Positions 1 through 5,203 of a stretch of DNA of 5,203 bases are shown here, piece by piece; within the stretch, counting starts at the first letter, position 1; each line of letters opens with the position of its first letter. A model generated the notes under the pieces. The model worked only from the letters and a program-made list of their open reading frames with translations, did not search any database and had not been told where the DNA came from. The stretch lies in contig JAGDBH010000293.1 of assembly GCA_017959135.1 (NCBI GenBank), positions 1 through 5,203 of the forward strand, read 5' to 3'. The translations under genes were made by a program, and so were the position numbers. Source of the stretch: Succinivibrio sp. (GTDB taxonomy: Bacteria; Pseudomonadota; Gammaproteobacteria; Enterobacterales; Succinivibrionaceae).

Positions 1-2460
1 TTCAAGGCTGATGATGCTGGAGATTTATCCGAGTTTCTTCGCGGTGGACTGGATCTGGATTCTCAGTTCAGGGTATTTTCTGATTCTGATTCTGATTCTG
101 ATTCAAAGACAGTTGAAGTTTGTGTTGATCATGTTAATGCGAAATTTAACCTGAATTCACATCCATCTGAGCTGGTAATCAAGGATTTTACAGGAGTCTC
201 TGATACAGGTTTCCATGTTGACACTTTTGAATTCAGGCAGAAAGAGAACAATGTTTATCTGACAGGAAATCTCAGTGACAGTTCCTTCCTGAATGGAGCT
301 TTTGAACTTCCAGATCTGTCACTCATTATTCCTGGGGCCAAGGGAAGTTTCAAGGGACGTCTGGTTGTAAGCGGAGATGCTAAATCTCCAAAAATTGCAT
401 TAGCCGGAAAGTCAGAACGATTCTTTGTGAACAATATCTTCCTTTCTAACTTTGTTATCGATTCTGTTGTGGATCTTGCAACAGAGCGCATGAATCTATC
501 GATGATTGCAAACTCTGTTATGCTGTCAAAATATATCAAGCCTTATAAGAAGTGTTCTCTGGATTTTTCAGGTGATCTTCCCCATCATCGTCTGACTTTA
601 TCCTGTGGTTCCGGTGGTGGCAGCTACGTATCTGCAGAAGGATCATTTGATGATGCCAAGAAGCTGTATTCTGCCAAGATTAAGAATATGCTGGTAGTTT
701 CCAACGTGATTGATCCGATCTCAATTAAGGATCCAATTCAGATTAGGTACGACTTAAACAGCAGAAAAGGCAATGTATCTCCTGTTTCCATTTCGGATGG
801 CAACTCTACACTTACCTCAACCGAGATTCTATTCGGACCAGGTTTATTAAAGACTGTTTTAGATCTGGACAAAATGAATCTTCAGTTTGTAAACAAATAT
901 CTTCCTGATGAGGTGAAACTCGCAGGACGTGTTTCCATGCATTCAGATATTAATGTTAACAACGGTATTCCAAACATAAAGGGTGATATTAAGTCTGAGA
1001 ACGGAATGGTAGCTGCATACTCAAGTTTTATGCCATTCAAACTCATTCACCTGAATTTTGATGCAGATGCTAGGAACCTGGTTACTGATCTTAATGTAGA
1101 GCTTAGAAAGGATCTTGGGGCTTTAAATGTCAGCGCTGCTGTTTCAGAGCCATATTCTAAAAAGAGACTCTCTGGAAGTGTAGTTCTTAAGGATCTGAAT
1201 CTTGATCTGTTCACTGCAACCACCAAACAGCTGAATATGCTTGAAGGTCGAGCCAATATTAATGCAAAGCTTGATGGAACACTGGATGCTCCGTTAATTT
1301 TTGGTGATATAAATGTTAATGGTAAGGCTGATCCAAGCCTCAGTATCGGTGAAATCAGTAAATTTGACGTGCATGTAAAGGCTGATGGTTCAAAGGGAAC
1401 TGTAAAAGGTGTCTTCACTATGAATGAGTCTGATTTGAATCTGGGAGGCAATCTTGACTGGTCAGAATCTGCAAAGGGCAAACTTCATCTTGATGCTGTA
1501 AGTCTTCCTTTCTTCCTTCTAACCTACGGTGAAGCTGTTGCAGATATCCATACTCTGTGTGAACTTGATGAGATTATAAAGGTAACAGGAAAAGTGGATA
1601 TTCCTCGAGCCATGATTAAATTCAAATCTCTTGATAATAAGAGTATTGCTCCTTCCAAGGATGAGCTCTTCGTTGATTCAAATACCAACCTGAGAGGTAT
1701 GATGATTGACAGGAAGAATGCAGCATCCATCAACAACGACATGTTAATTGATGTGGAAATCAATCTTGGCGACAATGTAAAAGTCAATGCAATGGGCCTT
1801 AGATCCAATGTTGTTGGCGGTGTAAAGATTCATAAGTCTTCTGATTCAAATAAGGTTATATCTTCAGGAAAGGTTTCTTTAGAGCATGCCAGAGCAGATA
1901 TGTACGGACATAAGTTCATCTTTAATCATGCTCATGCAAACTTTAAGGGTGATATTACCAATCCTGCATTAGATGTTGAGGTTGTTGCCGATCCAAGTGC
2001 AATTGATGATGATGTACTTGCGGGTGTAAAGGTGTCAGGCTATGCAGAAAACCCTGAGGTTACTCTGTTCTCAAAGCCTGCCATGAGTAAGAACGAGATT
2101 TTAAGTTACCTTCTGTATGGTCATGGTCTTGAGAGAAATGCTTCAGGAAATACTGATGCCTCAAGTGATCAGCTTTTAATGTCACTAGGACTTGGAACGA
2201 CCGCAGGAATGCTTAATTCTGTTGTTGGTATTTTCGGTATGGATGGTGTTCAGCTGGGTTCATCCGGAAGTGGAGATGAAACTCAGGTTGAAGTTCAAAC
2301 CTACGTGAACAACAGATTGCGTCTTTCATATGGATATGGTATTTATAACTCGGTTAATGAATTTAAGATCAGGTATGAATTAGTAAGAAAGCTGTACGCT
2401 GAATTCGTTTCATCAATCGATCAGTCAGTAAATTTAATCTACAGTTTTGAGACTAATTAG
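1..2460 (+). CDS. tamB: TamB (translocation and assembly module subunit, DUF490 family), 5'-truncated by window edge
   Basis: The frame is open from base 1 to the TAG at 2458-2460, giving 819 visible residues; E. coli TamB is about 1,260, so roughly the C-terminal two thirds is present and the start and N-terminal membrane anchor lie upstream. TamB spans the periplasm as a long beta-rich, groove-like protein. It works with the outer-membrane protein TamA in autotransporter/outer-membrane protein assembly and has been implicated in phospholipid transport to the outer membrane. Most of the visible chain is alternating short beta-type segments rich in Asp, Asn, Gly and Ser, as expected. The C-terminal DUF490 signature is clear: a NEILSYLLYGHGLE segment around residues 698-711, a VNNRLRLSYGYGIYNSVNEF segment near 770-789, and an ending of the type RYELVRKLYAEF...NLIYSFETN, closely like the E. 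coli C-terminus. Four cysteines (residues 41, 185, 202, 520 of the visible part) could be exposed to the periplasm. An Ser-Asp repeat lies at residues 27-35. The next gene starts 13 bases downstream, suggesting one operon. Confidence 0.95.
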   Translation, partial: FKADDAGDLSEFLRGGLDLDSQFRVFSDSDSDSDSKTVEVCVDHVNAKFNLNSHPSELVIKDFTGVSDTGFHVDTFEFRQKENNVYLTGNLSDSSFLNGAFELPDLSLIIPGAKGSFKGRLVVSGDAKSPKIALAGKSERFFVNNIFLSNFVIDSVVDLATERMNLSMIANSVMLSKYIKPYKKCSLDFSGDLPHHRLTLSCGSGGGSYVSAEGSFDDAKKLYSAKIKNMLVVSNVIDPISIKDPIQIRYDLNSRKGNVSPVSISDGNSTLTSTEILFGPGLLKTVLDLDKMNLQFVNKYLPDEVKLAGRVSMHSDINVNNGIPNIKGDIKSENGMVAAYSSFMPFKLIHLNFDADARNLVTDLNVELRKDLGALNVSAAVSEPYSKKRLSGSVVLKDLNLDLFTATTKQLNMLEGRANINAKLDGTLDAPLIFGDINVNGKADPSLSIGEISKFDVHVKADGSKGTVKGVFTMNESDLNLGGNLDWSESAKGKLHLDAVSLPFFLLTYGEAVADIHTLCELDEIIKVTGKVDIPRAMIKFKSLDNKSIAPSKDELFVDSNTNLRGMMIDRKNAASINNDMLIDVEINLGDNVKVNAMGLRSNVVGGVKIHKSSDSNKVISSGKVSLEHARADMYGHKFIFNHAHANFKGDITNPALDVEVVADPSAIDDDVLAGVKVSGYAENPEVTLFSKPAMSKNEILSYLLYGHGLERNASGNTDASSDQLLMSLGLGTTAGMLNSVVGIFGMDGVQLGSSGSGDETQVEVQTYVNNRLRLSYGYGIYNSVNEFKIRYELVRKLYAEFVSSIDQSVNLIYSFETN
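79..104 (+). repeat. Hexanucleotide tandem repeat (TCTGAT)x4 inside tamB
   Basis: Four perfect copies of TCTGAT lie at 79-102, followed by a partial copy (TC). The unit is two codons long and in frame, encoding alternating Ser-Asp (SDSDSDSDS). Gain or loss of copies by slipped-strand mispairing would lengthen or shorten the protein by two residues per unit without a frameshift, so it would not act as an on/off switch. Confidence 0.85.
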
Positions 2461-2461
2461 T

Positions 2462-2465
2462 AAGG
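2462..2465 (+). promoter_or_regulatory. Shine-Dalgarno AAGG supporting the TTG start at 2474
   Basis: AAGG directly follows the tamB stop codon and sits 8 bases before the TTG at 2474. The more upstream in-frame TTG at 2447 lies inside tamB and has no purine-rich sequence ahead of it. This favours the downstream start for the Lon-like gene. The short distance from the tamB stop would allow translational coupling. Confidence 0.55.
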
Positions 2466-2473
2466 TAGAAAAC

Positions 2474-4048
2474 TTGAAGTACGTTTTTACAGAAGCAACA
2501 GAAGAAGCTCAGAATGCCGCCGATGCAATTGTTGAGCTTGAATACCAGGATTTACTGCCTGTTATTGAAAGAAAAGATTTTAAAGATACAAGTGAATTTA
2601 AACCTCGTTCTTTTGCTAATCTGCAGCTGAGAGCCAGAAATGCAGTAAAAGAGCTTATAAATAACCCTTATTCAAAAATTCTGATGATATGTGGTAGCTC
2701 AAGAGTTAATACTATTGAGATTGCACATGAGCTTGTTCTGGAACTGGCAGGGCAGGAACCAACAATTGCTTACGCTCCAACCAAGTTTGAATTTTTCGGT
2801 AACGACAAGGAAGATGGTGTTCTTACCTCTAAAGGTTTTGTCATCATGCCTTGTTCTCACCTTCTGGATCATCCTAAATGGCTGAATATGTCTGATGCCT
2901 GCATTGCACAGAATGAAGGACTAAAACTCATACTGTGCGGTGATGCAACTGAATGTGCCTCTCTTCAGATGATCTGGCCTTCACTTGATAATGTTCTAAG
3001 ATCAGATATTGTCATGGAGTTTCCTATTGCAGGCGGTGTTGAGCTTATGGCTTCACTGGTTGCAAGTTATGTTGATAAATATAAGCTATCTCCTTTCTCT
3101 CAGGACGCAATTGAGCTTCTGTGTATCTGGTCTTCAAGACAGTCAGGGGATAGAAGATGGTTGGGTATTCCTGAAATAAGACTTTGTACTCTGGTTATAG
3201 CAGCTAACCGTTATGCAAATGGTAATACTGTAGATAATATCTCTGTACTCAAGGCAATTGCTGCTGAGGATTATCGAATCAATTACTTTGCAGAGCTTGA
3301 GCTTCGCAATCACAGAGACAATCAGATCCTTCTTGCTACTGAGGGTGAGGAAGTAGGACAGATAAACGGTCTTAGTGTAATTGAGACAGCCGGTACCTCA
3401 TATGAGTATGGCGAACCTGTAAGAATTACTGCTACCCTGCGTGCCGGTGGTGAGGGTGATGTTATTGATATTGAGAGAAAGGCTGAGCTTGCAGGACAGA
3501 TCCATGCCAAGGCCATGATGATTATCAATGGCTTCCTCTCCAATGAATTCGGCGCAGAACAGCCTCTGCCTGTATCAGCAAGCCTTGTATTTGAGCAGTC
3601 ATACAGTGAGATTGATGGCGATTCAGCGTCTTTAACAGGCTTATGTGCTGTTATTTCTGCTTTATCTGATTTACCTATCCGTCAGGACTTAGCTGTAACC
3701 GGTGCAGTTGATCAGTTCGGTGATGTTCAGCCGGTGGGTGGTGTGAACGAGAAGATAGAAGGCTTCTTTAAGATTTGTCGTCTGCATGGACTTACAGGAA
3801 CTCAGGGCGTCATCATTCCTGCTTCATGTGTTGATCAGCTGGTATTAAGAAGTTCAGTGATTTCCGCTGTGAAGGAAGGCAAGTTCCATATATATGTTGT
3901 ATCTCATGTAACAGGCGCTGCCAAGCTGCTGCTTAAGACTCCATGGGGGGACAGTTCTGTTGAGAATTCAATCTGCTCTAAGATCTGTACTAGACTTGAT
4001 GAGATTGGTAACGGCAAGAATGCTCGTCCTTGGTGGAAGTTCTTCTAG
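2474..4048 (+). CDS. ycbZ: Lon-like protease, LonH/YcbZ type, with degenerate ATPase region
   Basis: The 524-residue product (533 if the TTG at 2447 is used) matches the E. coli YcbZ/LonH family, about 586 residues. From about residue 280 onward the agreement with YcbZ as I recall it is very strong (TEGEEVGQINGLSVIE, DIERKAELAGQIHAKAMMI, FEQSYSEIDGDSAS, GGVNEKIEGFF). This is the Lon proteolytic (S16) domain. The nucleophile is Ser384 in the GDSAS motif and the general base is Lys427 in NEK. Their spacing of 43 matches Ser679/Lys722 of E. coli Lon. The N-terminal half should correspond to a AAA-like region, but the expected P-loop place reads MICGSSRVNT (Gly74 onward) with no GxxGxGKT, so ATP binding there is doubtful. 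No N-terminal Lon substrate domain, signal peptide or membrane segment is visible, so a cytoplasmic protein is expected. Its physiological substrates are not known to me. It follows tamB by 13 bases and ends 34 bases before a terminator. The start is uncertain: TTG at 2474 is chosen because of its Shine-Dalgarno. Confidence 0.92.
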   Translation: MKYVFTEATEEAQNAADAIVELEYQDLLPVIERKDFKDTSEFKPRSFANLQLRARNAVKELINNPYSKILMICGSSRVNTIEIAHELVLELAGQEPTIAYAPTKFEFFGNDKEDGVLTSKGFVIMPCSHLLDHPKWLNMSDACIAQNEGLKLILCGDATECASLQMIWPSLDNVLRSDIVMEFPIAGGVELMASLVASYVDKYKLSPFSQDAIELLCIWSSRQSGDRRWLGIPEIRLCTLVIAANRYANGNTVDNISVLKAIAAEDYRINYFAELELRNHRDNQILLATEGEEVGQINGLSVIETAGTSYEYGEPVRITATLRAGGEGDVIDIERKAELAGQIHAKAMMIINGFLSNEFGAEQPLPVSASLVFEQSYSEIDGDSASLTGLCAVISALSDLPIRQDLAVTGAVDQFGDVQPVGGVNEKIEGFFKICRLHGLTGTQGVIIPASCVDQLVLRSSVISAVKEGKFHIYVVSHVTGAAKLLLKTPWGDSSVENSICSKICTRLDEIGNGKNARPWWKFF

Positions 4049-4081
4049 TCTGTTAAAAAGAATTTTGCGATTTGTAATTAG

Positions 4082-4114
4082 AATAGCCTTCTTAAAAATG
4101 AGAAGGCTATTTTT
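4082..4114 (+). terminator. Rho-independent terminator after the tamB-lonH unit
   Basis: An 11-bp perfect stem (4082-4092 with 4101-4111, core AGCCTTCT/AGAAGGCT) encloses an 8-base loop and is followed by a run of T through 4114. It lies 34 bases after the lonH stop. Read on the minus strand the same hairpin is followed by ATTCTAATT, a weaker T-tract, so it may also serve, less efficiently, as the terminator of the convergent DJ-1-like gene that ends at 4151. Confidence 0.88.
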
Positions 4115-4150
4115 ATAATGATTTAGTAATAGTATTTTACTACAGCGGAA

Positions 4151-4705
4151 CTATTCGATTACCAGCAGATCTCTTGCTACTTTAAGAGATACATCCTCGC
4201 CAGATAGAGCCTTTAGCATTTCAAGTCCAAAGGCGATTGCGTAGTGGGCAGATCTTGCAGTTATAATCTTTCCATCCTCAGATACTGAAACGCCCTGTTT
4301 GCTGAAGTTTTTGCCGCATTCACAGCCAGGGTAGCATGATGCTGTTGTCTTATCATCAATTAAACCGTGAGAGTAAAGAACAACACCTGGTGCTGCACAG
4401 ATTGCCCCGATAAGTTTACCTTTTTCCTTCTGTGCTTTTAGTAAATCAATTACCTTATCACTCTGTCCCATGTATTTTGTACCTGGACCACCAGGAACAA
4501 CAATCAGATCAAATTCTCCCTCAAGCTCGTCGATATTGGTGTCGCATACAGCAACGGTTCCATGGGCCAGAGCAACCATTCTTGAGCTTTCATCTGTAAC
4601 AGCGGCAGTTGTTATTTTTACTCCACCCCTATGCAGTACATCCAGGGCGGCAGTAACCTCAATATCTTCGGTTCCGTTTGTATATAAAATTAAAGCTGTT
4701 TTCAT
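4151..4705 (-). CDS. DJ-1/PfpI (ThiJ/YajL-like) family protein
   Basis: The 184-residue product has the usual length and order of a single-domain DJ-1/PfpI protein. It begins with a beta strand MKTALILY, then NGTEDIE, where Glu16 aligns with Glu18 of human DJ-1. A VVPGGPGTKY loop follows (residues 69-78), and then the nucleophile elbow GAICAAPGVVLY with Cys103, equivalent to Cys106 of DJ-1. Family members include YajL and human DJ-1, with reported chaperone, glyoxalase and oxidative-stress roles; the exact activity is not readable here. Two differences stand out: a CYPGCEC segment adds Cys124, Cys128 and Cys130, and the usual GPGT-like stretch near the C-terminus reads SAHY (152-155). The start at 4705 is preferred over an ATG at 4765 because an AAGGA ribosome site lies 8 bases upstream and the family begins at this strand; the longer version would add 20 non-conserved residues. 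The gene is convergent with lonH. An older annotation as a thiazole monophosphate biosynthesis protein (ThiJ) would be a historical misnomer. Confidence 0.93.
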   Translation of the reverse strand: MKTALILYTNGTEDIEVTAALDVLHRGGVKITTAAVTDESSRMVALAHGTVAVCDTNIDELEGEFDLIVVPGGPGTKYMGQSDKVIDLLKAQKEKGKLIGAICAAPGVVLYSHGLIDDKTTASCYPGCECGKNFSKQGVSVSEDGKIITARSAHYAIAFGLEMLKALSGEDVSLKVARDLLVIE

Positions 4706-4713
4706 AGTTATAT

Positions 4714-4718
4714 TCCTT
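4714..4718 (-). promoter_or_regulatory. Ribosome binding site AAGGA of the DJ-1-like gene
   Basis: On the minus strand AAGGA lies 8 bases before the ATG at 4705-4703. The alternative ATG 60 bases upstream at 4765 has no comparable site, so this site decides the start. Confidence 0.75.
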
Positions 4719-4751
4719 ACCTGTTTTAAGGGATTATTTTTATAGGTGACT

Positions 4752-4798
4752 AATATATTCTGCATTATTCAGAAAAAATTTTTATGTTCTTTTGTCAA
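4752..4798 (-). promoter_or_regulatory. Candidate promoter region of the DJ-1-like gene
   Basis: A perfect TTGACA (-35 consensus) lies at 4798-4793 on the minus strand, but no good -10 sits 16-18 bases away; the hexamer there is TTTCTG. A TATATT at 4757-4752 could be a -10 with a weak -35, giving a leader of about 40 bases. The two elements do not form a canonical pair (spacing 35). I therefore mark the region rather than a defined promoter. Confidence 0.3.
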
Positions 4799-4830
4799 AA
4801 TTATATGAATTTACCTTTCAATTTTAAAAA

Positions 4831-4858
4831 GTTTCTCTGAAAAAAGTCTATTTATAAT
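4831..4858 (+). promoter_or_regulatory. Candidate sigma70-type promoter for the gene at 4906
   Basis: A perfect TATAAT at 4853-4858 lies 47 bases ahead of the start codon in AT-rich DNA. The best -35 place (GTTTCT at 4831-4836, 16-base spacer) is poor. Transcription would begin near 4865, giving a leader of about 40 bases. The strong -10 with a weak -35 may mean dependence on an activator, which is inference. Confidence 0.5.
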
Positions 4859-4893
4859 CTACCCTTAGTTAAAGAGTGTATTGTTTATTTTTC

Positions 4894-4899
4894 AAAGGG
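4894..4899 (+). promoter_or_regulatory. Ribosome binding site AAAGGG of the gene at 4906
   Basis: AAAGGG ends 6 bases before the ATG at 4906. An in-frame GTG at 4876 is possible but has no such site at proper distance, so ATG 4906 is preferred. Confidence 0.7.
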
Positions 4900-4905
4900 C
4901 AGCCT

Positions 4906-5203
4906 ATGTATCTTGGTATACAGAATCTTGTTATGGAGCTTCAGGAATTACAAAACGGAAGTGTTTCCTATGTTGCCTGTTCTAACCGTAATATTGCAAT
5001 AAACGTATCTTTATCTTGCCTGTATCATAATTCCAGTGTTTCCTATAACCGCTATTTTGTAGTCAGTGATGTGGATAGAGAAGAGTTCTTTATTCAGGGC
5101 TATGATCTTGATTATCTGCTCAGAATAGATGCTGAAGTCTTTGTAAATAAAAATAGAAACAACCTCTTAAAAACACTGGTCAATGACTTTAAATTCATGA
5201 GAA
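4906..5203 (+). CDS. Unrecognised protein, 3'-truncated by window edge
   Basis: An open frame of 99 complete codons starts at ATG 4906 and runs off the window end without a stop. It has a good ribosome site and a consensus -10 upstream, so I consider it a real gene. The visible product starts MYLGIQNLVMELQELQNGSV. It looks soluble: no signal peptide or membrane segment, and a charged/polar stretch around residues 54-86 with NKNRNN near 81-86. It has two cysteines (25 and 38) and an internal N-x-S-V-S-Y repeat at residues 17-22 and 42-47. I do not recognise a family or catalytic motif and assign no function. It is divergent from the DJ-1-like gene, which need not imply a shared role. Confidence 0.78.
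   Translation, partial: MYLGIQNLVMELQELQNGSVSYVACSNRNIAINVSLSCLYHNSSVSYNRYFVVSDVDREEFFIQGYDLDYLLRIDAEVFVNKNRNNLLKTLVNDFKFMR

Noticed and set aside
255..539. Minus-strand open frame opposite the left part of tamB
   Set aside because: Antisense shadow of tamB with no family resemblance.
1047..1808. Minus-strand open frames (1047-1481 and 1524-1808) opposite tamB
   Set aside because: They lie wholly antisense to a strongly supported gene, have compositionally odd products rich in Ser, Arg, Leu and Pro, and show no ribosome sites or recognisable domains.
427..2460. GTG at 427 as the start of the tamB reading frame
   Set aside because: The frame stays open and TamB-like back to base 1, and there is no ribosome site before 427; the gene simply starts upstream of the window.
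2691..2885. Short plus-strand frame inside the Lon-like gene
   Set aside because: It overlaps in another frame a region that is coding in the Lon-like gene, and lacks a ribosome site or domain.
3322..3543. Minus-strand frame opposite the Lon protease domain
   Set aside because: The complementary strand encodes the highly conserved Lon domain; this frame is its shadow.
4124..4142. TAGTAA/TTACTA inverted repeat between the convergent genes
   Set aside because: A 6-bp A/T-rich stem is too weak for a terminator; the stronger hairpin at 4082-4114 explains termination.
4470..4745. Plus-strand frame opposite the DJ-1-like gene, ending in a hydrophobic stretch
   Set aside because: It is the complement of conserved DJ-1 sequence; the hydrophobic tail arises from the AT-rich leader read in reverse, and no promoter or ribosome site supports it.
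4862..4899. CCCTT/AAGGG pairing that could hide the ribosome site of the last gene
   Set aside because: Only 5 bp with a 28-base loop, and the predicted transcript start near 4865 would remove part of the left arm.

Overview
This 5.2 kb window looks like an ordinary chromosomal segment of an AT-rich, Gram-negative bacterium, most likely a gammaproteobacterium. Two things point there. It encodes the C-terminal part of TamB, an inner-membrane/periplasmic factor of outer-membrane biogenesis, and a Lon-like protease that closely matches my memory of E. coli YcbZ (LonH). The modest GC content and A/T-rich intergenic DNA would suit an anaerobic gut lineage such as Succinivibrionaceae, but that placement is inference. 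I see no tRNA, rRNA, CRISPR array, insertion sequence, prophage or att-like structure.

Layout: bases 1-2460 are the 3' part of tamB (+), whose frame is open from the first base, so the gene begins upstream of the window. It carries a small in-frame hexanucleotide repeat at 79-104. A lonH/ycbZ-like gene follows on the same strand after about 13 bases, reading from a probable TTG at 2474 to 4048, and the pair is probably co-transcribed. A rho-independent terminator at 4082-4114 closes that unit. A DJ-1/PfpI-family gene (4151-4705) lies convergently on the minus strand. Its upstream region is a 200-bp AT-rich divergent intergenic stretch (4706-4905) with a perfect TATAAT on the plus strand. A final plus-strand gene starts at 4906 and runs off the window end; I do not recognise its product.

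Functional reading: TamB and the Lon-like protein make a plausible envelope/protein-quality pairing, but a functional link rests only on adjacency. The DJ-1-like protein, a probable stress or aldehyde/protein-repair enzyme, is a separate unit. The points most worth a second look are the tamB-lonH pairing, the Lon-like protein with an intact Ser-Lys dyad but no recognisable P-loop, the cysteine cluster and altered GPGT-equivalent segment in the DJ-1 protein, and the unrecognised partial gene at the right edge. I find no convincing sign of a new multi-gene system.
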